In this document: piece after piece, positions 7,995 through 15,911 of the stretch
Numbering within the stretch: the first letter of the stretch is position 1
Layout: each line of letters opens with the position of its first letter
Origin: CAUZIZ01 sp965219005
Lineage (GTDB): Bacteria; Acidobacteriota; UBA6911; RPQK01; JAJDTT01
Assembly: GCA_965219005.1 (NCBI GenBank)
Contig: CBDCMS010000002.1
Location: 372,001 to 436,000 of the forward strand
Direction of reading: 5' to 3'
DNA: 64,000 nucleotides
The notes under the pieces: generated by a model
Seen by the model: the letters and a program-made list of their open reading frames with translations, nothing else
Database searches by the model: none
What the model was told of the DNA's origin: nothing
Program-made: the position numbers and the translations under genes

Positions 7995-8986
7995 TCTCTA
8001 ATCCCCTCTCGAAGGTAGTGGTAACCTGGTCTGGGCTGGAAGGCCCGATCAGGAAACGCTTTGAGCGGGATGTGGGGCTACGCGGCGTGGAGCTGTACAT
8101 CGGCGACGACCGCGATGAAATTCTCGGGCAGCTTGGGGACGCAGAGGTCGCTTTCGTAGCTCCCTTCGACGCCGAGATGCTAGCTGCGGCCAAGCGGCTT
8201 CAATGGGTCCACGCCCACGTGGGAGGGGTTGAAAACTACCTGTTTCCCGAGATGGTGGCGAGTCGAGTTCCCTTCACCTGTATCAAATCGACTTTCGCGA
8301 CGGTCGGCCGGGAATTCGCCATCGCCGCCATGCTTCTGTTCTCCCGCCGGCTGAACCACGTGATCGGAGCTGCGGCCCTCTCCATCGAAATCGAAAGCCG
8401 AGACCACGAGCTTCATCCCCAGGATCTGGCCGGCAGGACGGTCGGAGTCCTCGGTCTGGGTAACATGGGTACGGCCATTGCGCAGGGAGCAGCCTCAATA
8501 GGCATGCGGGTTCTGGCTCTAGCACGTACGCCCAGGCCAACCCCGGAGCAGGTCGATCAACTCTACACGTTAGAGAACCTCGACGATTTCCTGGCTCAGT
8601 GCGATTACGTCGTCACCGCGCTCCCGGTGACCGACCGGACCCGCGGGTGGATCAACGCAGCACTGCTGAGAGAGATGAAAAGTACGACCTATCTCATCGA
8701 CTGCTCGGGACGATTGGCTCTCTACGATTTTGGCTCGCTGGTGCGCGCGATCGAGGAGGAATGGATCGCCGGAGTCTGTCTCCAACCGACCGGTCCAACC
8801 GGATCACCCGACGTACCACCCCCCTCTTCACCTTTCTGGCAACGTCCCAACGTCGTAGTTTCCCCCTGCCGCGGCACCTCGGTCGAGCAAGACGAGATCT
8901 GCCTGGAGCTTTTCTTCGACAACCTAAACCGCTACCGAACCGGCCAGCAGCTCCGTGACCTGGTGGACAAGCACGCAGGCTACTAG
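7991..8986 (+). CDS. D-2-hydroxyacid dehydrogenase-like protein lacking catalytic residues
   Basis: A 331-residue protein with the fold signature of D-isomer-specific 2-hydroxyacid dehydrogenases. The NAD-binding motif GLGNMG (155-160) is intact. The three catalytic positions are altered: the usual active-site histidine before A-G is C293 (VVSPCRGTS), the usual N-x-G-R-G arginine region reads IDCSGR (shifted by one), and the glutamate of D-V-F-E-x-E-P reads GVCLQPT. Cofactor binding is therefore likely but normal dehydrogenase chemistry is doubtful. The start GTG overlaps the stop of the enolase-superfamily gene. Confidence 0.75.
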   Translation: MISNPLSKVVVTWSGLEGPIRKRFERDVGLRGVELYIGDDRDEILGQLGDAEVAFVAPFDAEMLAAAKRLQWVHAHVGGVENYLFPEMVASRVPFTCIKSTFATVGREFAIAAMLLFSRRLNHVIGAAALSIEIESRDHELHPQDLAGRTVGVLGLGNMGTAIAQGAASIGMRVLALARTPRPTPEQVDQLYTLENLDDFLAQCDYVVTALPVTDRTRGWINAALLREMKSTTYLIDCSGRLALYDFGSLVRAIEEEWIAGVCLQPTGPTGSPDVPPPSSPFWQRPNVVVSPCRGTSVEQDEICLELFFDNLNRYRTGQQLRDLVDKHAGY

Positions 8987-9055
8987 GCTGAAACTTCAAT
9001 TGGAATTTCCCGCGTCCAAGGCTCCGATCAATGCGAAAACTGAGGAAGCCTGAAG
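8986..9055. repeat. Intergenic repeat module A, copy 1
   Basis: A segment including AAACTTCAATTG, CGTCCAAGGC and AACTGAGGAAGCCTGAAGC. An inverted copy lies at 34846-34915. Confidence 0.7.
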
Positions 9056-9156
9056 CATGGCCCGATCCATGATCGGGTCCCGCTCCTTCACAGTCACGGC
9101 TCTGTCAGAGTTGCTAGCGAGGATCATCGGAGAGCGAACCCCAGTTTCTTTCGCGA
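9056..9156. repeat. Intergenic repeat module B, copy 1 (split by IS1595)
   Basis: Contains GATCGGGTCCCGCTCC, CAGTCACGGCTCTGTCAG and GAGGATCATCGGAGAG. It is nearly the same as 10577-10700. The expected continuation (TCGAATGGGGCC) resumes at 10163 after the IS element, so the element interrupts this repeat. Confidence 0.7.
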
Positions 9157-10160
9157 ATCTGGTTATGCACTTAACTCCGGAAAAAGTCACCACCACCTAG
9201 TAAAAAAGGTGAGAGACAGGAGGTGAGTGGATGTACGAAAAGATGAATTTGTTGGAGTTTCAAGAGCGTTTTGCCACAGAAGAAGCTTGTCTGAGTTACC
9301 TGATGCAGAAACGCTGGCCGGAAGGATTTGTCTGTCCCCGTTGTGGGGGTCAAGGAGGCTACTGGTTGCAGCACCGGCGATTGATGGAGTGTCGCCAATG
9401 CCGGTATCAGGCTTCTTCCACCGCCGGGACGATTTTCCACAAGACGCGGGTGCCCCTGAGATATTGGTTTTGGACCATCTTCTTGATGAGCCGTTGCAAA
9501 GCGGGCTACTCGATGAAGGGACTGCAGAAGCTGCTGGGAATCGGAAGCTATCGGACGGTCTGGATGATGGGACATAAGATCCGACAAGCCATGGCCAAAC
9601 GTAATGACTGCTACCAATTAAGTCACCTGGTGGAGCTGGATGACTCTTTCTTTGGAGGCCGACGACGAGGGAGAAATCGTCGGGGTCGCAAGCGAGGACG
9701 AGGGACCGAAGGCAAGGCCAAAGTTCTGGCCGCGGTGGAGATAACGAAAGCCGGGGGGCCGAGGTTTCTAAGTCTGGATGTGGTCGATGACATAACCAGC
9801 GACAATGTGAAGCGGGTCGCCTGGGCGAGGATCGACCCCGGAGCTCAGATCCGAAGCGACGCCTATCACGCGTTTGTCGGTTTAGCTCAAGCCGGCTACC
9901 AGCATGAACGCGTCCGGCTCGAGTGGGTGGGGATGGGTTTTGAACAGTTCCCATGGGTTCACACCCTCATTTCCAACTGCAAGACTCAGCTCCAAGGGAC
10001 TCAGAAAGCGGTCAGCCTCAAGCACCTTCAACGTTACCTGGCTGAGTTTTGTTACCGTTTCAATCGTCGTTTCTGGGAATCCGAGCTCTTCGACCGTCTC
10101 CTGACAGCCTGTTCGCTCTATCCCACCGTCACCTATCCGGAGTTAAGTGCATAACCAGAT
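9157..10160 (+). mobile_element. IS1595-family insertion sequence
   Basis: The element is bounded by perfect 25-bp terminal inverted repeats (left 9157-9181, right 10136-10160; outer end ATCTGGTTATGCAC). Comparison with the uninterrupted repeat at 10577-10700 shows an approximate 8-bp target duplication (TCGCGAAT on the left, TCTCGAAT on the right, one mismatch). The exact outer boundary is uncertain by 2 bp. It carries one transposase gene that appears intact, so the element may be active. Confidence 0.85.
9231..10154 (+). CDS. IS1595-family transposase
   Basis: A 307-residue protein with an N-terminal zinc ribbon (CPRC at 35-38 and CRQC at 54-57) and the ISXO2-like catalytic domain: first acidic residue in VELDDSFFGG, second in IRSDAY. 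A basic patch (RRRGRNRRGRKRGRG) separates them. The reading frame is complete, with a start 50 bp inside the left terminal repeat and a stop inside the right one, as is common for IS1595 members. Confidence 0.9.
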   Translation: MYEKMNLLEFQERFATEEACLSYLMQKRWPEGFVCPRCGGQGGYWLQHRRLMECRQCRYQASSTAGTIFHKTRVPLRYWFWTIFLMSRCKAGYSMKGLQKLLGIGSYRTVWMMGHKIRQAMAKRNDCYQLSHLVELDDSFFGGRRRGRNRRGRKRGRGTEGKAKVLAAVEITKAGGPRFLSLDVVDDITSDNVKRVAWARIDPGAQIRSDAYHAFVGLAQAGYQHERVRLEWVGMGFEQFPWVHTLISNCKTQLQGTQKAVSLKHLQRYLAEFCYRFNRRFWESELFDRLLTACSLYPTVTYPELSA

Positions 10161-10224
10161 TCTCGAATGGGGCCAGCAGCGCTGGGGGGGCCACTAACCT
10201 GACACTTGAATAGGCGTTGTCTTC

Positions 10225-10350
10225 ACTTCGGCGTTCGCATGTTCGGTGTTCTGCGGTTTGTGATTCAGCCTTTTTCCTTGCTTGGGAAAAGGCAACCGGC
10301 GGAAATACTGAACCGCAGAATATCGACCAGGCGAATTTCGAAGGCCGGAA
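10225..10350. repeat. Long hairpin repeat, copy 2 of 3
   Basis: Same family and orientation as 1731-1849: left arm with GTTCGGTGTTCTGCGG and TGATTCAGCCT, right arm with GAACCGCAGAATATCGA. The loop differs from copy 1. Confidence 0.75.
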
Positions 10351-10576
10351 GAAGACAAAGGGGAGGTCGTCTGAGGTTCACTGCTCGTACAGAAGTTTCG
10401 TCTTCGAATGGGGCCAGGGTTCCTGGGGGGCCCACTGACCTGAACTTCATTCGCTATAGATCATGCAAGAGTCATAGACAGAGATGGCCGTGACAGCAAA
10501 GGAGCGGTACCGGAATTCCGATGCCGGTACCAACGAACCCAGTGGCGTGGGGTCGGGTGGATGGACTTCATAGCGA

Positions 10577-10700
10577 CGCAAGCGTCCCGATCCGTGATCG
10601 GGTCCCGCTCCTTCACAGTCACGGCTCTGTCAGGGTTGCTAGGGTTGCTAGCGAGGATCATCGGAGAGGGAACCCAAGTTTCTTTCTCGAATGGGGCCGA
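10577..10700. repeat. Intergenic repeat module B, copy 2 (uninterrupted)
   Basis: Matches 9056-9156 with a 9-bp internal duplication (GGTTGCTAGGGTTGCTAG) and continues into TTTCTCGAATGGGGCC. It shows the pre-insertion sequence of the IS1595 target. Confidence 0.7.
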
Positions 10701-10730
10701 AGGCGGAACATCGAACCTAGTCCCCAAAGC

Positions 10731-11657
10731 CTAGAGTATCCTTTTCCCCAATGCCGAAGAGATCAGCTCAACTCCGAGTAAGCCGGTGGCGTTCTGCACA
10801 TCGAGGACTGGATTCACCTCAACCAGCTCGAGGGAAAGCAGACTTTGCGAATCGGCCACCATCTCCATCGCGAGATGGCTCTCCCGATAGGTAACACCGC
10901 CGAGAACGGGCGTCCCTACACCTGGAGCTACCTGAGGATCCACGACATCCAGGTCAAAGCTACAGTGGAAGCCTGCTGTTCCCTGAGTAGCTCGATCCAA
11001 GGCCTCCTCCATTGCTCCGTTCATCCTCCTCATGTCGAGCTCTTTCATCGTGATCACCCGAACTCCGCTGCGCTGAATATTGTCTCGTTCACGTCGGTCG
11101 ATGCTCCGGGCTCCGACGACCGTCACATTTTCCGGATTCACTTTGGGTGAAAACCCTTCGATCTCTTCAAGCTCGGGTGGTCCCAGCCCAACAATGGCCG
11201 CCAGGGGCATGCCATGGACATTTCCAGAAGGACTGGTTTCAGGAAGGTTCATGTCGGCGTGAGCGTCGATCCAGATCAGACCAATCTTCTCATCACGCTC
11301 TCGGTGAAAGCTGGCGCAACCGGCAACGCTCCCCGCGGCCAGCGAATGGTCACCTCCCAGGACGAGAGGCAGACAACCGTCCTTGAGCGCCTCAAACACG
11401 GACCGGGCCAGCCTGCGACAGACCTGGGCGATCTCGTACAGAAACATCTGCTTCTCTTCGCCGCAGTCCGCCTGCTCCGGAATCCTGACATCCAGATTCC
11501 CTACATCTTCTACACGACAACCCAACTGCTCCAGCCTGCCATGTAGTCCGCCGATCCGAATCGCGGAAGGCCCCATGTCTACTCCCCGGCGCCCGGCACC
11601 CAGATCCATGGGCACTCCGATGACCCTCACCAGCCCCTCGGGTTTCAGCTTCGGCAT
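10731..11657 (-). CDS. rocF: Arginase
   Basis: A 308-residue ureohydrolase. Manganese-binding motifs are GGDHS (101-105), DAHAD (131-135) and SFDLDVVDP (233-241). GNVHG (about 145-149) is the arginase substrate loop, which favours arginase over agmatinase. Product would be ornithine plus urea. The gene is divergent from the P5C dehydrogenase gene (rocA-like), giving two steps of arginine-to-glutamate catabolism; no ornithine aminotransferase is in the window. Its ATG overlaps the stop of a small frameshifted reading frame just upstream (TAATG at 11655-11659). Confidence 0.88.
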   Translation of the reverse strand: MPKLKPEGLVRVIGVPMDLGAGRRGVDMGPSAIRIGGLHGRLEQLGCRVEDVGNLDVRIPEQADCGEEKQMFLYEIAQVCRRLARSVFEALKDGCLPLVLGGDHSLAAGSVAGCASFHRERDEKIGLIWIDAHADMNLPETSPSGNVHGMPLAAIVGLGPPELEEIEGFSPKVNPENVTVVGARSIDRRERDNIQRSGVRVITMKELDMRRMNGAMEEALDRATQGTAGFHCSFDLDVVDPQVAPGVGTPVLGGVTYRESHLAMEMVADSQSLLSLELVEVNPVLDVQNATGLLGVELISSALGKRIL

Positions 11658-11831
11658 TAGACCCTGGATTCCAGAATGATCTGGCGATCGAATCTCATTT
11701 CCTGTTCCCGTTTGGGCAGCTTACCATACGCGACTTTTCGATAGGTGACGTCCAGGATCTCTCGTGCCGGGTCGGAGTAACCCCTGCGCAAGCACCGGTA
11801 GCTTGACCACATCAACCGGAATTCGCATCAT
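11657..11831 (-). pseudogene. Small frameshifted reading frame upstream of arginase
   Basis: From ATGATG (11826-11831) the frame reads MRIPVDVVKLP. After what looks like one extra G near 11800 it continues in the next frame as LRRGYSDPAREILDVTYRKV, then VAYGKLPKREQEMRFDRQ, ending at a TAA that shares a base with the arginase ATG. Total length 175 nt fits a 57-residue protein plus one inserted base. The biased, charged composition and tight junction with arginase suggest a real small gene, either frameshifted or affected by an assembly error. I do not recognise the family. Confidence 0.4.
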
Positions 11832-11866
11832 GAGAACAGTTTCGCGGCGCCGAAAGGAGGCGAGAG

Positions 11867-13423
11867 ATGAATTTGGACGAGTTCAAGAATCAAGCCTTGA
11901 CGGACTTCGGACGGACCGAAAACCAGGAGGCGATGAAGCGCGCCCTGACTTTGGTGCGCGATCGTCTGGGAGACGAGTACGACCTCATCATCGGAGGTGA
12001 GGCCATTCAGTCCGGCGAGAAGTTCACCTCGTTCAACCCCTCGCGAAGCTCCGAAGTCGTGGGAGTCTTTCAAAAAGCAAGCACGGAAATGGCAGAGCGC
12101 GCCATCGCCGCTGCGGATCAGGCATTCCACAATTGGAGCCAGACCAGTGCCGAGGAGCGAGTCGAGATCCTGCTCAGAGTCTCTCGCATCATGCAGCGGC
12201 GAAGGCTAGAGCTGGCAGCATGGATGGTCGTGGAAGTGGGCAAGTCCTGGGTGGAGGCTGACGCGGACGTGGCCGAGGCCATTGACTTCTGCGAATACTA
12301 CTGTCGGTCTATGGTGCGACTCTCACACCCCCCAGACCTCACGCAGATTCCGGCTGAAGAGAGCAAGCTGGAATACATCCCTCTGGGAGTCGGCGCGATC
12401 ATCCCACCCTGGAACTTTCCGCTCGCCATTCTGGTGGGCATGACGTTTGCAGCTGTTGTGAGCGGTAATACGGTGGTCGTCAAGCCATCCAGTGATTCAC
12501 CCACGATCGCAGCCCAGATGATGGAGATCTTCCGAGAGGCCTCCCTCCCCGCGGGCGTCGTCAACTTTGTCACCGGCGGTGGCGGCGAGATCGGTGACAC
12601 CCTGGTTCTGCATCCACGTACGCGTTTCATCGCCTTCACCGGTTCCAGGGAGGTCGGCCTTCGCATCAATGAAGGGGCGGCAAAGCCGGGGCCGGGTCAG
12701 ATCTGGATCAAGCGCGTGATTGCAGAGATGGGAGGCAAGGACGCTATCATCGTCGATGAGGAGACCGATCTCGAAACGGCGGCCGAGGGTGTCGCTGCTT
12801 CCGCCTTCGGATTCCAGGGACAAAAGTGCTCTGCCTGTTCTCGGGCTATCGTCGTCGAGCCCATATACGACCGGTTTCTGGAGATTCTCGAGGAAAAGAC
12901 AAACGAACTGATTCACGCGGGCAACGTAGAGGATGGCGACGTAAATTTCGGCCCGGTGATCAACCAAAAGGCATTCCAGTCGATACTCCGCTACATCGAG
13001 ATCGGAAAGCAGGAGGGACGACTCCTGCTGGGGGGCGAGCCGGGCAGCAGCGGGGGGTTCTTCATAAAGCCGACCATTCTGTTCGACATCGAACCTGGCG
13101 GTGTGATCGCACAGGAGGAGATCTTTGGGCCAGTCCTGGCTGTGATCAAGGCCTCAGACTACGATCAGGCCATCGATATCGCCAATGAGAGCCAGTTCGG
13201 TCTGACCGGGGCCGTGTACACCGACAACGAGTACAAAATCGAAAAGGCGCAGCGCAAGTTTCATGTGGGCAACCTCTACGTGAATCGAAAATGTACGGGG
13301 GCCCTGGTTGGGGTCCATCCTTTCGGAGGATTCAACATGAGCGGCACAGATTCGAAGGCCGGAGGTCCTGACTATTTGCTGCTGTTTACCCAGGCTAAAG
13401 CCATATCGCGCAAGATCGGCTAA
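11867..13423 (+). CDS. rocA: 1-pyrroline-5-carboxylate (glutamate semialdehyde) dehydrogenase
   Basis: A 518-residue aldehyde dehydrogenase of the P5CDH length class. PPWNFPLAIL (180-189) is the cofactor-side motif, FTGSREVG (257-264) the Rossmann turn, E287 (AEMGGK) the general base and C321 (GQKCSACSR) the nucleophile. GQKCSACSR is characteristic of RocA/PruA P5C dehydrogenases, which oxidise glutamate-5-semialdehyde to glutamate. A strong Shine-Dalgarno (AAAGGAGG) lies about 6 nt before the ATG at 11867. Divergent from arginase, so both probably share a control region at 11832-11866 or within the small frame. Confidence 0.9.
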   Translation: MNLDEFKNQALTDFGRTENQEAMKRALTLVRDRLGDEYDLIIGGEAIQSGEKFTSFNPSRSSEVVGVFQKASTEMAERAIAAADQAFHNWSQTSAEERVEILLRVSRIMQRRRLELAAWMVVEVGKSWVEADADVAEAIDFCEYYCRSMVRLSHPPDLTQIPAEESKLEYIPLGVGAIIPPWNFPLAILVGMTFAAVVSGNTVVVKPSSDSPTIAAQMMEIFREASLPAGVVNFVTGGGGEIGDTLVLHPRTRFIAFTGSREVGLRINEGAAKPGPGQIWIKRVIAEMGGKDAIIVDEETDLETAAEGVAASAFGFQGQKCSACSRAIVVEPIYDRFLEILEEKTNELIHAGNVEDGDVNFGPVINQKAFQSILRYIEIGKQEGRLLLGGEPGSSGGFFIKPTILFDIEPGGVIAQEEIFGPVLAVIKASDYDQAIDIANESQFGLTGAVYTDNEYKIEKAQRKFHVGNLYVNRKCTGALVGVHPFGGFNMSGTDSKAGGPDYLLLFTQAKAISRKIG

Positions 13424-13474
13424 TATTCTGTCTCCCAAGCACTGCCTTCAGGACAACAGAGGAGTATTCGCATC

Positions 13475-14632
13475 ATGAAGATCACCAACGTCAAGTGGTT
13501 CGCTCTCAAGGTAGGCATGCGCTGCCGGTTCATCGTGAAAGTCGAGACCGATGCCGGCATCCATGGCCTGGGAGAAGCCGGGACTTCCGGAAGGGAAAGA
13601 GCGCTGGGGGGAACCATTGACCATTTTCGCGAATTCCTGATCGGAAAGGATCCGCGCCAGATCGAAGACATACATCAGACGCTGTACCGCGGTCAGTATT
13701 TCGAAGGGGGGACGATCATCACGGCCGCCGCCTCTGCTATCGACATCGCTCTTTGGGACATCCTGGGGAAACACCTGCAGGTTCCTGTGTGGCAGTTGCT
13801 GGGAGGAGCCAGCCGCAAACACGTGACTTGCTTTACCGATGGTGTGGCCGGAGAAGGTGAAACCTGGCCGGAGCAGGCGCAGGACCTTGCGGCAAAGGGG
13901 TGGAAAACGGTCCGTTTCGTGCCTGAAATGCCGGGCGAGGGCTTCGACCAACTGGAAGCGAAGCAGTACGATCCTTGGGAGTCTCTTCAGTGGACAAGTG
14001 ACGAGCTCCACTCAATTCGTTACCTGGTGGGGACAGAGATTCGTTTGGCGGTGGACTTCCACCACCGGTTGAGTGTCGCCGAGGCCGCCCACTTCTGCAA
14101 ACTGGCGGAGGGCGTCGACCTTATGTTCTTGGAAGAACCGATTCGCTCTGAAAGCCCCGACGCCTATGCGGCCCTGAGGACCATGACTCGGATTCCCTTT
14201 GCCATCGGCGAGGAGTTCTCCGGAATCTACGTCTTCGCCCCCTTCATCGAGCGCGGCCTCTGCAACTACGTTCGGCTGGACGTGTGCAATGTAGGCGGGT
14301 TCACAGCGGCTCGGAAGGTAGCAGCCATGGCTGAGGCTCACTATATCGATGTGATGCCCCACAATCCTCTCGGTCCAGTCTCCACGGCCGCCTCAGTGCA
14401 CCTCTGCAGCGCGATCCCCAACTTCTCGCTGCTGGAGTACAACTGGTCAACACGACAACAGCCTCAGGATCTATTCCCTCGTGGAATGGATCTGGAAGGG
14501 GATCACTTCCTCCTACCCCAGGAACCCGGCCTCGGCGTGGAGTTCAACGAGGAAGCCGCCCCTGACTACTCGTTCGAGTATTGGGAGGCGCCCCACTGGC
14601 GCCGGAGTGACGGCTCCTACACCAATTGGTAG
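13475..14632 (+). CDS. Galactonate dehydratase-like enolase-superfamily enzyme
   Basis: A 385-residue protein. Metal ligands: D194 (VDFHHR), E220 (FLEEPIR) and E246 (IGEEFSG). The catalytic histidines are H196 in the D-x-H motif and H296 in VMPHNPLGPVSTAAS, the signature of the D-galactonate/mannonate dehydratase group. The reaction is probably dehydration of an aldonic acid to a 2-keto-3-deoxy acid. The gene follows the P5C dehydrogenase gene by about 50 bp with GAGGAG upstream of the ATG. The exact sugar is uncertain; it is clearly a different subgroup from the enzyme at 6834-7994, with which it shares the fold. Confidence 0.8.
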   Translation: MKITNVKWFALKVGMRCRFIVKVETDAGIHGLGEAGTSGRERALGGTIDHFREFLIGKDPRQIEDIHQTLYRGQYFEGGTIITAAASAIDIALWDILGKHLQVPVWQLLGGASRKHVTCFTDGVAGEGETWPEQAQDLAAKGWKTVRFVPEMPGEGFDQLEAKQYDPWESLQWTSDELHSIRYLVGTEIRLAVDFHHRLSVAEAAHFCKLAEGVDLMFLEEPIRSESPDAYAALRTMTRIPFAIGEEFSGIYVFAPFIERGLCNYVRLDVCNVGGFTAARKVAAMAEAHYIDVMPHNPLGPVSTAASVHLCSAIPNFSLLEYNWSTRQQPQDLFPRGMDLEGDHFLLPQEPGLGVEFNEEAAPDYSFEYWEAPHWRRSDGSYTNW

Positions 14633-14951
14633 GTGTCGCGAGTTCTGTCTCACAAGCTATTCAAGCTGTGGCACGGGAGTCGGAATACAGGTCCACCGTT
14701 ATAGTGAACTGACGCCCAACCGGCGCGTGAATCTGACGGGCTGCGCCCCCAGGTCACGCGCAGGTCGTCAGTTTTTCGTCGGACCTCGCGTTGGCGCTCA
14801 GACTCAAGGTCTGGTGTGTGGCTTCGATCATCTAAGCCACTTGGACGTATCGCCCTTGCCGGAGAAGTGCCGGGGCTAGGAGACATTTCCAGAGCGGAAG
14901 GAGCCTCTGGTTTTCTGCAATCTGAGCGTAGTTCACTCGACGTTTCCGCAC
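14633..14951. other. Intergenic, nothing recognised
   Basis: About 320 bp with no coding frame of credible composition, no tRNA-like fold seen and no copy of the repeat families found elsewhere in the window. Confidence 0.4.
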
Positions 14952-15620
14952 GTCCGAAACCCGTCCCGGTGCGATTCCGATACCGATCCCGATTTCGATG
15001 TGGATGAGGTGAACCCGCTAACTTTTGTATAGCGCCTGGGCTCTAATGTCTCCTATCGAAATCGCTATCGATATCGGAATCGAAATCGACCATTCCGAGT
15101 TTGGGACATGAGAAACTTGATGTCTACCGCTTCTCGATAGGCTACGTGGCCTGGATCCATGAGAAGGCCGGAAGCCTGACCGGAGTCCATCGAGCGGCAC
15201 GGGACCAGTGGCTTCGTGCCAGCCAGTCGATTCCGCTGAACCTCGCGGAGGGCAACGGGAGGACGGCGGCTACCGGTCGTCGGCGGTATTTCGAGATCGC
15301 GCGCGGCTCGGTGTTCGAACGTGCGGCGATTCAGGATGTTCTGGTCGCCGGGAAAGCGCTGGATGAGCGAGCGAGTAGTGAGCGGAAAATCGACCTGGAT
15401 CGGATGGCCGCCATGCTGAGTCGCTTGGGCGGAAGAGGATACTGCATCGAGAAAGCTCCACTGATTTATGGAGGTTGGGATGTCGATACCGATAGCGATA
15501 GGAGACATTGGAGCCCAGGCGCGAAACAAGAGTTAGCGGGTTCACGCCATCGAAATCGCCATCGAAATCGCTATCGAAATCGCTATCGGTATCGAAATCG
15601 AACCGCCACGGGTTTCGGAC
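14952..15620. mobile_element. Hairpin-bounded element carrying an S23-like four-helix-bundle gene
   Basis: About 669 bp bounded by long imperfect inverted repeats. Outer ends: GTCCGAAACCCGT (14952-14964) and its complement (15608-15620). Next: GTGAACCCGCTAACT (15009-15023) and its exact complement (15531-15545). Next: 15032-15058 pairs with 15496-15522 over 27 nt with one mismatch. Between these blocks lie arrays of the hexamer ATCGAA/ATCGCT and its complement: nine units at 15549-15602, six at 15055-15090, about five at 14973-15000, three at 15483-15500. The four-helix-bundle gene sits between the arms. The layout resembles 23S rRNA intervening sequences, but no rRNA surrounds it. Confidence 0.6.
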
Positions 15621-15634
15621 AGGGGAAGCCTTGA
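15101..15634 (+). CDS. Four-helix-bundle protein (23S rRNA IVS-encoded S23 family)
   Basis: A 177-residue frame. The first 120 or so residues match the S23/TIGR02436 four-helix-bundle family: KLDVYRFSIGYVAWI near the N-terminus and ASQSIPLNLAEGNGR in helix 2, both hallmark segments. There is no ATG; a TTG at 15101 falls where the family normally starts, and the frame is open back to 15047 through the hexamer array. The C-terminal 50 residues are encoded by the right inverted repeat and are low-complexity (RHRNRHRNRYRNRYRYRN), so the functional protein may be shorter. Family members are associated with rRNA intervening sequences and, as Avd, with diversity-generating retroelements; no such partner is seen here. 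Confidence 0.7.
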   Translation: MGHEKLDVYRFSIGYVAWIHEKAGSLTGVHRAARDQWLRASQSIPLNLAEGNGRTAATGRRRYFEIARGSVFERAAIQDVLVAGKALDERASSERKIDLDRMAAMLSRLGGRGYCIEKAPLIYGGWDVDTDSDRRHWSPGAKQELAGSRHRNRHRNRYRNRYRYRNRTATGFGQGKP

Positions 15635-15911
15635 ACGTCCGCTTTTTTAGGTGCGGCCGTCCGATTTCGAGCAAATCCGACGCTGTCGGTCAGATCGGTG
15701 CCGACTATCACATCTGAATCCCTGAGGTAGCCAAAGCCTTCCCTCTCGAGTCTGGAGCTGCAGGCTTCCACGTAACTCAGACGTCCTCTCTTTGGAGGTA
15801 ACCTACAGGCGGCACCCTATCTGAGACCGACCGCCGGATGCTTACATCAATTGATGTCTTCTTCAGCAACCTGCGATGTTCAGGCGTCGAGAAGTTCAGA
15901 CGAATCTGACC
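15621..15911. other. Intergenic, nothing recognised
   Basis: About 290 bp between the S23 element and the CoA ligase stop codon. No gene, repeat or RNA was recognised. Confidence 0.4.

Larger units (their letters stand above)
10161..10730. other. Repeat-rich intergenic region, no gene
   Basis: About 570 bp holding the continuation of repeat module B (TCGAATGGGGCCAGCAGCGC at about 10163), a hairpin repeat (10225-10350), a second GAATGGGGCCAGGG module (about 10400-10450) and another module B copy (10577-10700). An inverted partial copy (GCCGTGACAGC...GGAGCGG) lies at about 10485-10505. Short open frames here are spurious. Confidence 0.6.

Noticed and set aside
15055..15602. Diversity-generating retroelement around the Avd-like protein
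   Set aside because: No reverse transcriptase and no template/variable repeat pair were found nearby; the RT remnant at 2.1-2.4 kb is distant and truncated.
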